Shown: positions 39,137 through 52,267 of the stretch, one piece after another
Position numbering within the stretch: the stretch's first letter is position 1
Layout: every line of letters begins with the position of its first letter
Source of the DNA: Myoxocephalus aenaeus
Lineage: Eukaryota; Chordata; Actinopteri; Perciformes; Cottidae
Length of the DNA stretch: 64,000 nt
Reading direction: 5' to 3'
NCBI GenBank assembly: GCA_038501785.1
Contig: JBAMJR010000195.1
Span: forward strand, 3,114,501 to 3,178,500
Program-made: the position numbers and the translations under genes
The notes under the pieces: generated by a model
Databases searched by the model: none
What the model was told of the DNA's origin: nothing
Seen by the model: only the letters and a program-made list of their open reading frames with translations

Positions 39137-42100
39137 AGCACCTTTTGCACATGACCGCCGGAAGGCATGACAAGTTGTTCCCACCTGTTATGTATATCTC
39201 ATGTTTACCAGTCTGTGGGACATCTGAGCACTTGTTGATCTGTTCCTAACAGTGTCATCAAGGTACCCTGGCACAGACTCATACACTATGAGCACATATG
39301 AACATTGAGATATGTTCATGTTTTTTCACGTCTCATTTTTCAAACTTGCTGACAATATTGTGAATTTATTCAAGCTTCAAACCCAGACCCTAAAGTGTAC
39401 TTCCCATTTCACACATAAACATGTAGGGATAGCAGCTCATATTACTATACTGACAAAAAAGGAGCATATCTCATGTTTCTATTGGTTGATATATGTGGCC
39501 AATCAGACAGAGAGGCCTGTCTGGATTCCCTAAATGTCTTCAGCGTGCATTTTACTAGCTGACAAGAGCGCTATGGTGGATAACTTTTGTCCTACATCCT
39601 TTCCCTGGAGTTAGTGCCCCGCGCGTAATACAAAACTAGTTGAGGAGTTTCAGGAATTCCCTCATCCCTCCTCCCTGCAAGTATTAAAGTTACAAAATGT
39701 TCCAGGCAAAGGAACCGCCAGACTTCTCAGCCAATCCATATGGTGAATAAGGGTGGGTGGATCTGTATGTAATCATTCTAGCCATTAACATCTGTTCAGG
39801 CACACAGGCATCACCCAATGAGAGGACTATATGTTTCAAGGAAAGGGTTAGACAGGGCAGACACTTTGTCAGTCGGGTGTTGGAGTGCTGCGTGTGCATG
39901 CCTCCACACATGTGACTTTCCATAGCGAAGCCGCAGGCCAGGCCCCCAGCTTACGTCAGCCATGTAATTCGGTTGACTGTGCAAAACTGTCTCCTCTTAT
40001 GTAATGTTTTACCTGCTGCTTTATGTTCAAGACGTTGTTCTGTTCCCGAAACTTCAATGCTATTTCTTTACATTGTGACATGCATACCTGTTTTTTCCCC
40101 GTTTACTGATGCTTTACCTGTTTATCTTAATGCTGCATGTGTTGTATACTTCAATAATGTATAGACATTAATGTGTACAGGTACAATTATTTTCATATTC
40201 CATACACATATATTTATATATACCGTAGTACTTCTTTCAATTATTAGTAATAGTGTTATTTTTAAATTACTCATACAACAGAAATTACTGAAGTGAGAAA
40301 ACTTGTCTATATTTAAATATTTTGGAAATATAGAACAAAAACATGTAAATACATGTCTCTACACAGTAAACAGGTGTTTGGACAAAGAGATTAAAGGCAC
40401 TCATTCATGTTTTCTTTAATTTTCTAATTGGCAAGGCAATTATGGGACATGGCAAATCTTAATAATGGTTCAGAAGAGGAAGTGAGGGTCTTTTACCACC
40501 TGCTTTCTTGACCCTAAACGCAGTTTCCCAAGAACATAACCTTTAAGCAGTCCTGTCAGACCAGTAAACAAGTTGCTGGTCCGGTTTCAACCAGTTTACA
40601 GTGACCTCGCCTACAGTCTCTGAAAATTAAACTGAGCAGGCAGACTCCCGTGACCACTCTGTTCGCCTGCACTTTAAATACCACGAACTTTGAAACAGTG
40701 CTGTGAAACAGCTAATCTCCATTACACTATAAATAAAGACCATTACACTATAAATAAAGCCAGCCGCTGCGTCACTGCAAGGTTAGTGGTGGGTGATATG
40801 GCTTGTTTTCCTTATTCACAGATCCAACTTCTGTCTTAACTTTATTTCAACTAATTAGGAGGTAGGGGATGAAGGAAAGAACCTGAACCAGCAAGACTGT
40901 CAATTCATGTCTTTGAGTTAAATTGTTGCTTTTAATCCTAATTAGTTTTGTATCATTATTACTTGCTTAGTACCAAATCCCATTCATTTATACCATCTTT
41001 ATGCTTTCGGGGTTTTCAATCAACATCATCAAAAGCTTTTGGAATTAATTTTGGGCATGCAGTATTTCACAGCACACGTGAAGAGATGAGACAACAAATG
41101 GCAGCACAAGAAACAACTCAGCTATTTGCTAATTGTTCATATGTAGATTTTACTAGCATTTTTTGTCTGAAAGCTAGAAAAAACAGACAAAGGATCTGCA
41201 CATTGTGGCTCCCAGGTTATTCAATACATTCCAACCTTGAAGGTTTCAAGATATTCTGCGGATTATAAAACTATTCAGATGTAATTGCCTTCTGTTTGGT
41301 ACTCAAAATAACTAATCCAGCCTAACAATCAGGATGGTAGGTAACGGGGCCTGATACACATCCAGTCTGTCAGGGTAGAATGTGTATAGGCCACAGTTGG
41401 CTATCAGTAAGCTATCAGGAAATAATTAGTATGTTGCACCAACGCAACGTTTGATTTGCATCATTATAAACATGTTGATCTAATCCAAATCCAAACTCAT
41501 AAAAGATATAAAATAAAAAAAACATCTCACCCAAATTCCCAAAAGAACAAAAGGACACATATGGCATCACCCCCTAATTGTGTCCAACTGATAGCAACCA
41601 TGGCTGAAGTCAAAGTTGAAAGGGCTTTCAAGCACCTGTCCATGACATGTTATTACCATCAGAGAACACACATGATCTGCCATCTGAATGTGGTCCATGA
41701 GGAACAGTATGGGCCACATGCTCCACATATGGTCCATGCACTCTGTTGGCCAACAGCCCATCCACTCAGATGGTTGGGCAGAAAGGCTCTATAACAAACT
41801 AATGGATTGTAACTCAATAATCAATTGTGTTATCCCAAATAGCTTTTGACTGACAAGCAGCTGAGAGGATGTAACCTCAAAGTCGTGACCATTGCCCTGC
41901 TTCTGCATTGTGTCGGTGCCGATCAATGGAGAGGCTTATCACCTGAGTCCTCCTAATAATCGATGAAGGCATCTTTGTCTCCGTGTTTAGCTTATTCCCC
42001 TTCACCTCTTTGGGTCCTCGCTTGTGCCTCTCACAATCAAATTAGCAAATCTGCAACTGTAGACGATCAGCTGTCTCAACATACTCTTTATGTAACTGAA

Positions 42101-42632
42101 TTAACAAGTCACTCAAGTGTCTCCCATTGAATAACAGTGACACATTACAGGACTTAAACTGCAACTTTAGAATTCGTAAATCTGCAGTTCCGTGTGATCA
42201 TAGCCACACCGAAACACCTGCTGCTTTTTTTTTTTTTTTTACCATTATTATTAGTATTACTATTATTAGATATTCCTCAATAAGTCACCAACAGGGAAGA
42301 CACTTCCTCTGCACTTATATTTGTTTTGTCCACAAATGAATAAGCCGCTTCTAAGGGTTCTCCGTTGGTTTAGGGTACAATACCATAAAGTTAATGGACA
42401 AAATTAGTGCTGGGCCAAAATATCCTGACTTTTGCCCTTCATATGGGTCTGTCTCTAAAAACTAAATGTGCCATGATGCAACTCAATGGTGCCATTCGTT
42501 AAACCCTCCCTGCCTGGTAAACGCTCACATCTTTCAAACTCTATTATGTATGTTTAACCCTGATGACATCAGTTGGACATCACCTGTTATTTTTTCAGAC
42601 TTGACAAAGCTTCTCTAGAGCTACAGAACATA
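39137..42632. other. Intergenic region between ucp3 and the hAT element
   Basis: No exon or RNA gene recognised. Upstream ucp3 control sequences are expected near 39.1-40 kb. The only clear structure is a 21-bp tandem duplication with two TATAAATA words at 40719-40760. Confidence 0.5.
40719..40760 (+). repeat. Tandem 21-bp duplication containing TATAAATA
   Basis: ccattacactataaataaag occurs twice head to tail (40719-40739 and 40740-40760), differing only in the last base. Each copy carries a TATA-like TATAAATA. CpG-bearing sequence agccagccgctgcgtcact follows. It could be a promoter of an unseen transcript, or simply a small duplication. Confidence 0.55.
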
Positions 42633-43981
42633 CTGTACAGCAGTGGTCGCCAACCCGTCGGTCTTGGAGACGTTCCCCGTCGCTCTCCAAAATAATAAAA
42701 AATAAATGAATTCACATAAAAAATAAAACACACATTTTCCAACTTTTTTTTGTATGTGTCTGCTGAAATGTTTTCTTACGGACTTCTAAAGACCAACGTC
42801 AGAAAAGATCTCCCCCTGATTCATAACGCCTGAAAATAGGTTTTACGCAGCCGAAGCGTTCTCAGCTGTGTTCCCCGAATGAGGATTTCTCGTGCACCTG
42901 GATTTGCATACAGAAACGCCCCGCCAGCTCCTTATAAGGGCATGCAACTGACGTGAGCACACTCGATAGACTCCTCGAGCCGCGCGAAAGCAACTCCAGA
43001 CCGATTAAAGTCATGTCAAAGCGAACTGCGGTCAATTTAGCAGACACTCGGATCTCCGTAGTCAAATCAGCAGACACTGAAATGTCATTGCACCTATGTA
43101 CTGACATTCACGGTAAACACATTCAAACGGCCCAGATCGGGAGCGAGCGAGAGTTAGCGGAAAGATCCACGTGACACAACATCCGGTTTTCAAAATAATA
43201 TATCGACAAATCGTATACTAGCATATATGGAAATGAGATTAAATTAATTATATCCACATTAAGTCAAATATGTGACCTTCAACTAGTGAGTTAAAGAGAA
43301 AATACAACTAAATTGTGCGTGAAAAAAAGTACGAAGAGCAAGTGAAACCAGAGTCAAATTCCATGTATGTGCAAATTTACATGGCCATTAAAGCTGATTC
43401 TGATTCTGATTCTGATTCTGAATTGTATTCATTATTTGATTTGAGGCTTAATGGAAAGATAATTAATGTAATTATATATCTGACTGATATGTATGTGTTC
43501 AGGACATTTCTGACCACATCCAAATAAATAAATAAATAGCTTAACTTTACCAATTCAGATATTTTACAAAGTAAAAGTTTGTATCTTTCAAATAGATCAT
43601 TTCTAACATTTTTGCTAAAATTATGCTTCAATTCAAACAGTTGATAAATACAACAGTAAATATTGGTAGTTCATCCAGCCTCCTGCTCATTGCAAATGTG
43701 TTTTTTCTTGTTCATATGGTGTGCGGTTAACAAATAATTTCCTTTTTATGTTGCACTGAAATTAAGTCATTTAGTGTGTTCTTGGTCACATCAAATTGAA
43801 AGCTGGACCAAAGTGTTTGCCTTCATTCAATTACAATTAGGCCAAATGAAAAGCCTCACATTGTAAGTACAGTCTGGACAGTCTTTTTCTCTCCAACGCC
43901 TCAATAGGTAGATCTTGCCTGTCACCGAGGCAGAGGTCAGGGATCTTGGGCTTAAAAAGGTTGGTGACCAGTGCTGTACAG
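42633..43981. mobile_element. Non-autonomous hAT-type transposon with 8-bp target duplication
   Basis: The element spans 42641-43973 (1333 bp) between two identical copies of CTGTACAG (42633-42640 and 43974-43981). The left end cagtggtcgccaacc and the right end, reverse-complemented, cactggtcaccaacc match at 13 of 15 positions. CAGTGGT...CCAACC ends with an 8-bp duplication are typical of hAT (Charlie-like) elements. No intact transposase is visible inside. It has a CpG-bearing block near 42.9-43.2 kb and a (TGATTC)n retroelement tail at 43394-43420. Confidence 0.75.
43330..43425 (+). mobile_element. Retroelement 3' tail nested in the hAT element
   Basis: A short segment ends ccattaaagctgattctgattctg with four TGATTC units. 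Such tails end non-LTR elements in fish, as I recall. No coding part remains. Confidence 0.4.
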
Positions 43982-44247
43982 TGTCCCTTTACTTCAATTA
44001 TCTCAGTTATATGGTGCAAAGAGTGCACTGGTGCCACCTTGTGTTTAATATTTGGCTAATGTGAGATACAGGATATCACATTATCTTAAAATGTGCTATT
44101 GGTTGTGTGTAGTAGTTTCATAACTTTATAGTAATGTGGGGAAATTACAGCATCTGTTGAAAAATGTACTTACTATGTATTTTTTTTTTTGTGTGTGTAT
44201 TTGTCAATGTGGGCATGTGCCGAAAATAAAAACTTTGGTTAAAATAA

Positions 44248-44280
<33 letters not shown>
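44248..44280. repeat. (ATT)n microsatellite
   Basis: About eleven ATT units about 340 bp before the ppme1 start codon. Confidence 0.9.
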
Positions 44281-44365
44281 TGTGTTATTATTATTAACAC
44301 GATTTCTACTATAACATATTTCCCAATCTTCAATACCACTGATGCATTATAGGGTATTTCGTAGT

Positions 44366-44622
44366 CAACAGATGGCAGTAATGCTTTACAAGTTCCGTGC
44401 CAAATTACTAAAAAAGGAAATCGTAGAAGAAGAGGCCGACCAAAATAATCCCAGCAGCAGCAGAAGAAGAAGAGGATCGCTAACCGTTAGCCTGTCAGAG
44501 AAACAGCTTTATCTGACAGCTAGCCTCGGTGCAGGTTTCTGGAAAACAAATCATATGCTGCGAAAGAGAGGGAAGGTCGCATCAAACAGTTCCTGACGGA
44601 GACCGACCCCGCTTTCGACAAC
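44366..44622 (+). promoter_or_regulatory. ppme1 promoter-proximal module and 5' UTR
   Basis: caacagatggcagtaatgc (44366-44384) is followed by GAAGAAGAGG runs at about 44424-44435 and 44461-44475, then CpG-rich leader into the start codon at 44623. The layout resembles that before rab6a. The transcription start is not fixed. Confidence 0.45.
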
Positions 44623-47600
44623 ATGGAGAAACAGTTGCATTTAAACCTGTTACCCTCCAGACCTCCGATGGCAGGGGGCTTCCAGTCCAGCTCCAAAATG
44701 AAAATGGGGTGAGACTAAACAGCATGCTGTCAGCTCTGCTGTCTGTCTAACGTTGTTATGTTTTACTAGACACCATCACATCCGTAGCTCTCTGTTCCGC
44801 TGGACTCGTATCTTTACATCTTATTAAAGGACAGCATCAGCTAACCACAGCTAGCTAGCTAACGCTGCTACTGCTACCAGAGATTTGAGCAACAGCGGCG
44901 GATAAAACGAGTCAGCCCGTAGCCTAGATCTGGAAAACAACATACGCATTAAAACGATATATGTAGCTATATTGTTGTTGTTGTTGTGATTAATCTCAGT
45001 TCAATAAGGCAGTAGCCATTGATCTGAACTAACATTAGCTTAGCGTTAGATACGTCAAGGTAAGAGTGAGCATTTAAGACACACGAAAAGCCTCGGTCTG
45101 AAGACATTCATCTTAAATGGTGAAGTAGCCTGAAAGATGAGTGAAGTTACATGTGATTGTGAATAGGGCCAGCTGCTGGGTTTGGACCACCTCCAGTTTC
45201 CTTTCCACTTCCACATCCTTTGTAAGGGCTTGTTTATGACTTTATTACAATACATTACAATAGTTTTGAGCATGGTTTTGCTTTTGTCAGAAATGTACCC
45301 ATCTCTTACACACCTTGACGGTGATGTGAATAAAACCGTATCCAAGCTCTCCTGAGTGTGTGCAAAGAAACTGAAACTACACCAACACGCAAAACCCTAA
45401 AACATGAACCTTTAAAAAGTCCTCTGTCTTCCAGTCAAATAAATAGCCAGCAGCCAGAGCAATAGACAAACTCAGTTACCTGTGTGGACGCTATAATAAA
45501 TATAGGTGAAGACGTAATAAATGAAGCAGTGAATTGTGGTTTCACCATTTATCGCTTCCATGGCATTTAAATAACCTGGTCTCATCATAATCTTGTATCT
45601 ATATGGGTCATTATTTCTCTTCAATGTTGTAGCATTTGACAATGTAAAAAAAACAACTAGTGTCAGAGAGCCGGCTTGTGCTTTTTAAAGATGCACATTT
45701 AAAGATGTTTTGCACTGGGTGCTTTAATAATCCTGCTGCTATATGGGATTGGTTTACATTTTGCTTCTTCTTTTCTTTCTTTTTTCATACAGACCTGGAC
45801 GAAAGAGAGATTTCTCCCCCCTGTCCTGGAGTCAGTACTTTGAAACCATGGAAGATGTTGAGGTGGAAAATGAAAATGGCAAAGATATATCCTTAACTGC
45901 TGCTTGTGTTTGTCAAAAGAAATAAGCATGAATTATTGAAGCTTTGGTGCGGCAATCACCCAGAGCATTCAAAACCAACTAGGTCATTTCAGATTTAGCT
46001 ACTTCTTTATACCAGTGTGCCATCGAACTTCAACTTAGTATAGAAGGTAAGCAGTTTATAATCAGTGTTTATTCTCTTTTCAGCAGCATCTACTTATTTT
46101 CTATCTTGCACCGCTCTTGTATCGATTTCCTTGACCACCTTGAACATTTTCAGAGTTTACTGCAGCGGTGCCCATGGTCCTGTGCTGCTTCTTCTTCATG
46201 GAGGAGGACACTCTGCACTCTCCTGGGCAGTGTTCACTGTGAGCATAATAACTATTACAGGAACTCTGTAACTCTTAACATTGATATAAATCATATGTTT
46301 AAAACCAACATTATCTGGAATAGTTATGGAGCTGCTCTGTTATTTCAGCATGTTTGCCGTATACCATTAGATTTCAATGGTTCCCGTATGTGTTTTGGCA
46401 GGCTGTCATATTTAACAGGATCAACTGCAGGGTGGTGGCTATGGACCTTCGAGCCCATGGTAAATATGTGTAATCAAAGTAGATAAGATTAGTAAAGACA
46501 TTTTATTTATTGTTTAGGAAAAGGTCTTGATGGAGATTTGTCAGTTTATTTCGGTAGTATTATCAATCCCCTTTTTAATAATGTGTTTCAACAGTATTTG
46601 CACATATAGACATCATATGAGTCTGTGTCATTCACTGGTATAATACTACTGCAGTGTAGTCATAAGGGCACATTTATGATAGCTGTTGATTTAAATAAAA
46701 TAGGTTGATCACTGCATTCTGATACTTTCAGCTTATCATTTGCATGCTGTAATAATATTATATTTGTTTGTTAAAAATATTCTAATTTTGTTTAGTAGTG
46801 CAATGATATAGTGATGAAATAAAGCAGCGGCAAAATAACTCAAGTCCTACATCAGTTGTAGGTGTTCAAATTGCATTTCCAGAAACAGAAATGATTAAGA
46901 AGTGAAAGTGCTTTTGCAAAGTAGCTTGATCACATCCCTGCCCACCTGTGATTAGAAGTCAACCCTTACCCTGCATAATTTTGCAGTTAATTCTTATACG
47001 TTGGAACCCATCGGCTATCGGTCTGACAACAGATAAGCCTCTGGGGACAACAGGCTGTATTCCTGGGGGTCCGATGTAGCCAGCGGATATCTGGGCCAAG
47101 ACTTCCTTGCTCATTGTTTACAGTCAGATTATCAACTTGAGATGTAAGACTTTGAGAGACAACACGTTCGACCGGGTTGTTTCACAAGTAGCCAGTTTAC
47201 AAGCTAAATTTAAATCAATAAAAAGCAAAATCATCGTCAGACGATAGCCGGTGGGTTCTGAGATTGTATTCTGGACAATCCATTCTGCCTATTTTGTGCT
47301 CCCCATGGACTGTTTACCTGTATATAACTAAAACCTGCCCCAACGTGACTATTCAAAATTACACAGAATACAAACAAAAACCAAAACGCTTCTGATAATA
47401 AAGTCTTGACCCGTGGCAGGGGAATGTGGAAACTCTTTACATAGATTATTTGCATATTCATCTCCTTCGGTGGAACAAATAGTGAAACGTATTTAATTAT
47501 CTCATTACCTGCAGGCGACACCAAAGTGAAAAATCCTGATGATCTCTCCGCGGATACGATGGCCAAGTAAGTTGTTGTGGGCGCCGTTGAACCAGACACT

Positions 47601-50128
47601 GGAATTTGTGAGAACCAGATATGCACTCACTCTAAAAAGCTTTGCCTTGAATCACAGAAAAATAATGGGAAGCCAGAGGGGGCAGCAATCATCTGCAGAT
47701 TTACGGGACAGTCAGGAGTCACGCACTCAGTCAGCTCTGCTCTCTACAGCTTCCCACCTAAAGGCAGGGAATGTGCTTTCACAGTTCAGTCCTGGAGGGA
47801 CAAAGTGATTTGAGAGTTAGTTGGGTTCTAGTGGTGGTTTACATTTGGAATAGAGTCTAGTTGATTAATGTGCTTTAAAATGAAAAATAGAAATGAAATA
47901 ATTAATTGTTAAATACACTGAGGTTTTACACTGTACTCTCAGAAACACTGATGCGTAATAGAAATGTAACACCATTAACATGTTATCTTTGCTTTAAAAA
48001 AAATTATTATTCTAAAAGGGACATTGGCAAAGTGGTGGAGGCGCTCTATGGAGAGAACCCACCACCGATCATGGTTATTGGACACAGCATGGGTGGGGCC
48101 ATTGCAGTTCACACCGCCGCTGCCAATCATATACCATCCCTGCTCGGCCTCTGTGTCATTGACGTTGTAGAAGGTAAGTGCTTGCTCGAATAGAGTATAA
48201 TAGATCAATATTTTGCAATTTATGATTCTTAGTTGATCAAATAACAGGTTAATTTATCAGTGGATTTATACGATGGATGTTCATAATGAAATCATATGAA
48301 AAGAGCTCAGTATAGTATTACTGGGTGTATTAATGATCAATCATTTTTGTCAATTGCACTCAGGTACTGCAATGGATGCTTTGAACAGTATGCAGAATTT
48401 CCTCAGAAGTCGCCCAAAGACATTTAAATCTCTAGAGAATGCCATTGAGTGGAGGTAATCATGAAACAGTCTTTTGGAAAGCATTTCACTGTGTTGGCCA
48501 ACCGGCGGCTTGGAGAGGACGTCTTTTGATTGTCCAGTTTGAATTGCCTCCATTCTTGGAATTTAGATTTTCAAGTTTGCATGGCATCTAGCTTGTTTCA
48601 TTTTATTAGTAATAGTGTCTGAAAAATGTCTTCTCCTTTTGCTTTCAGTGTGAAGAGTGGCCAGATCCGAAACATGGAGTCAGCACGAGTGTCAATGGGA
48701 GGCCAGGTGAAGAAGTATGTCTACTCTGTCGTCCATCTGTAGGCTGAGTCCTGCATGGTTTTACAAGTTCTATGTGCTTAAATGTTCATTTGGTCTCTTC
48801 TGATATTCACAGATGTGAGGAATCCACCAGCCGTATTCCAGCTGTGTCTAACAGCATTGCCGGTATAATAGAAGAGGAAGAGGATGAAGAGGTGGAGGAA
48901 GAGTCCAACAAGAAAAGGATGAAGGAGGACGACCAAGAGGTTTTGTCTCTCTAACAATTTGTCTTTCTTCTGTAACATGTATGTGGTTGTGAGACGTTGG
49001 AACAGATCTAAAGGGTTGATTCCTTCCATACAGGTAAAAAAGGAAAGTATCTTCACCTGGCGAGTAGAGCTGTCAAAGACAGAAAAATACTGGGAGGGCT
49101 GGTTCAGAGGCCTGTCTGCTCTCTTTCTCTCCTGCCCTGTGCCAAAACTGCTTCTGCTCGCAGGTGAGATCTCTCACTGTTTCTCACCACATTATTAGCT
49201 GGTACTCCAAATACAAAAAAAAAGTGTTTGGATAGGCAGTTTAGATGGAATTCCTTGGCGGTCACACTAGTTTGGATGAATACAAATGATTCTTCTTCCC
49301 AGCAATTTTGCCATTCACTGCACAATTTCACCCCTGACTTAATCCATTGTACAGGAGTGGACCGGCTTGACAAAGACCTTACTATTGGACAGATGCAAGG
49401 TAAGAAGCACAAATCAAGAGTTTCTGTTGACTTTCTCTTTGTTCTCCTCTGCGTTTGATTGTTGTCAGTAGAATAGACACACCTCGCATTTATCCACAAT
49501 CTCACTGTTTGTCCTCAGGAAAGTTTCAGATGCAGGTCCTCCCTCAGTGCGGTCATGCTGTCCATGAGGACGCACCTGAAAAAGTAAGGATTGTTTGCCC
49601 GAACATGTCCTATGACTCCTTCTGAACTACTGTATGTTTGTTGATATGCCGGACCTCATGCACACTTTGATAGATTATTGTTTTTAGTGTCACTTCTTGA
49701 TTCAGTTTACACGTTTTTGTGTGTGTGTATGTTCAGCTGTCCCTGTTTGATCCAGATTCAGCTTCTAGCAATTTTGTAACGTCTTCCTGTGTCATCTATT
49801 GCTAGGTAGCAGATGCTCTAGCAACATTTATGGTCCGGCACAAATTCACTGACTTTAAGGAAGGATACCTGTGGTAAGTAAACTTCTACCAAACTGATTA
49901 TATGTAACATTATGATAACAATTGTAAACTTTGTATGTAGAATCATCAGAGACTGAAATGTTGGAACAAATATAGTGAAAATGTAATTGTTGGTTGAACT
50001 GTCAGTTTAACAGACATTTACAAAACATAGGAATGCAATGTGGAAGTAATAACATACATTATATGTACTATATAATATAACTCATGTTATTTTGTCTAAT
50101 CATTTTGTAATACTCTCTCCTCAGCTAA
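44623..50128 (+). CDS. ppme1: Protein phosphatase methylesterase 1, 14 coding exons
   Basis: Alpha/beta-hydrolase that removes the C-terminal methyl ester from the PP2A catalytic subunit and inactivates PP2A. Exons: 44623..44708, 45793..45886, 46146..46238, 46402..46459, 47515..47566, 48019..48173, 48364..48454, 48649..48714, 48813..48939, 49034..49163, 49355..49399, 49519..49583, 49806..49873, 50125..50128; 377 aa against 386 in human. The triad is Ser151 (GHSMGG), Asp176 (VIDVVEG) and His345 (QCGHAVHED), lining up with human Ser156, Asp181 and His349. HGGGHSALSW forms the oxyanion region. An acidic linker (residues about 247-272) is variable, as in mammals. Intron 2 is U12-type AT-AC. The donor of exon 9 (GAG|gtttt) is weak. 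The last exon adds one split codon and the stop; the C-terminus GYLC differs from human. Confidence 0.94.
45887..46145 (+). other. ppme1: U12-type AT-AC intron 2 of ppme1
   Basis: The exon ends GGCAAAGAT and the intron opens ATATCCTTA, the U12 AT-AC donor consensus. Near its end TTCCTTGAC (46127-46135) is a perfect U12 branch-point motif, 11 nt before the terminal AC (46144-46145). The join gives GKD|IFRVY, aligning with human GKDTFRVY. No GT donor in frame is available nearby. Confidence 0.88.
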
Positions 50129-50231
50129 TTTCCAGTTTTCAGTCTATATTCAGCCAGCGACCATAGAGGAAATATTTCAAGATTCATCCACATTCTTGTA
50201 CAATTTCATAGCGAATCAAGGAAAATACAAC

Positions 50232-50270
<39 letters not shown>

Positions 50271-50520
50271 GTTGCTTTTGTAATGTAGATTATTTGCCTT
50301 TTGAGCTTTGCCTTATTTCTATTTCAAAACACTGGGATTTGATTTTTCCTTTACAATATATATTTTTTAAGTAATGCGCTCCTGTCTAAAGTGTTATTTT
50401 GAGTGATTGCATCATTCTTAATGTGTTTGTAACGTTTGAATTAAAACAATGATTTAAGATCGATGCAGCTAAAATGTCACCCATGCTTGTATATTTGGTA
50501 AATGTAATAAAAGGACATTG
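50129..50520 (+). other. ppme1: ppme1 3' UTR
   Basis: AT-rich sequence with an (ATT)n run at 50236-50270, ending after AATAAA at 50506-50511. Confidence 0.6.
50506..50511 (+). terminator. Poly(A) signal AATAAA for ppme1
   Basis: Canonical hexamer (gtaataaaagg) about 380 bp after the ppme1 stop codon. Confidence 0.6.
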
Positions 50521-52264
50521 TGATCATTTTAAATGTGGTAGTTTATTTAAAATGACATGCAGCAAGATGAATGAATTGTTTGTTTATAAGTGACCAACAC
50601 TCAATTATGAGTATTTATTCTATTTTTCCATCATCTCCCTACACTTGCGTATGCTGTAATTCACATGTGCACCCACATATTATAACGCACATTTAAACTC
50701 CCAAATCAGACTCTACATTAGAAATGTTTTAATGTGTTGAACGATGAAGCACAGTTTCCGCTAGTATTTGAAGTAATACTTGAAAATCAGTCGTAGCCAA
50801 AACCAGAGTTTGGTTTCGGCAATCAGGGAAGATCTACTCGACCTTTAGTCTTTATTGCTTTACGGTGTTTGTTTTACATAAAATATTTTTCAATCAAATT
50901 CAGTCTCCATTTGAATTCCTCTTCATTGAACAGTTTCCACATGACTAGACTGACTGACTGCTTTTGGTTCTGCGTCAGTGACTTTGGCCTGGAGGTCGCA
51001 AACAATTTGCCAGATTAAGGAAAGGCTCTTGCGCTACACAATAATCAGAAATATAATGTGTCAGTGGTGTAGTTGAAGATTCAAATTGTTTTAGTACGGT
51101 TGCCTTTTTAATAGAAAATATTAACATTATTTTATGAATATGCTTTATATGATGAAGGAATGTATAAATGAACATGACCATGAGTGTTGTAAAGAATAAT
51201 GCTGCACAGCGGAGTACCCTTATTGGTGTTTACTTTTTGAGTTCCTTAACTTAAATAAAATATGTATTGATTTTCTCAAGACTTTAAACAACATTAGCAA
51301 CCTGCAGTTTGTATATAGTATTTCTTTCTCCACACACCCTAAATAGGGAAAGTAAGACTTATTCTCCTGCAGTTGGTGAACAAAATGGCAGGATGCAGCT
51401 GAAACAAGTGGAAAAATAGTTTTTTAAAGTTTACTATGTGTTTCTTCATTGTGCCTGATTCACTCCAGGGACTGAAAGGCAGGTTTTAATTGTCCCTCCA
51501 TGGATCAACACACAGATGTATTGCAATTATGTGCAACATAAATATTTGAATTATTAATGACTGTCCTCCAAAGACTTAGTCACTGAGATCATTATGAGTT
51601 GTGAGTCTGTAAACAGCTGGCATGTTGTTCTGAACAGAAGTTTTTTGGTAGCATGATTCAGGGCCTCACAAATAATATTCTGTACTATAAACATTTTCAG
51701 CAAAGTCTTAAAAGCATGTATGGGGAATGGGGATAAAGTTAAAGCAGAAAAGTGCAGAATTTACAAGTGGCCGGACAAGATAAACCCTTTTTAATAATTC
51801 AGTACTGTGCCACAGATTAATACCTCTGTGACACAATGTCAATAATCAAATTCTGTATTTTCTTCCTGTATAATAAATACTACATTTTTGTTACGTTGCT
51901 ATATTGTGTGTTGATGGGGCCAGGTACACAGAATCACTGTTGCAATTAGTTGCTGGGTCTAAAAAACAGACACAATGACAACAATCTGCAATAAAGAAAC
52001 GTCATAATTAAACTGAACTCCAATGTGTCAATCACACAACTCTAGCCTCATAAACATGGAGATGTCCACTTTGCTGTGGAACTGAAATACACACATGACA
52101 AGGAGGTGATAAGAGGTGCTTGTACTATAACAGACAAGAGTGTATCATCAAATGTGTTCTGGTAATTAAAGAAGACAGAACAGTGAGCACTTTGGGACAA
52201 CGCACAATGATGTGACACAACCAGAGGATGAAACCTAATAATTTTGGTGATACCCTGACTTCAT
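50521..52264. other. Intergenic region downstream of ppme1
   Basis: AT-rich; I see no gene, RNA or clear repeat in it. Confidence 0.5.
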
Positions 52265-52267
52265 CTA

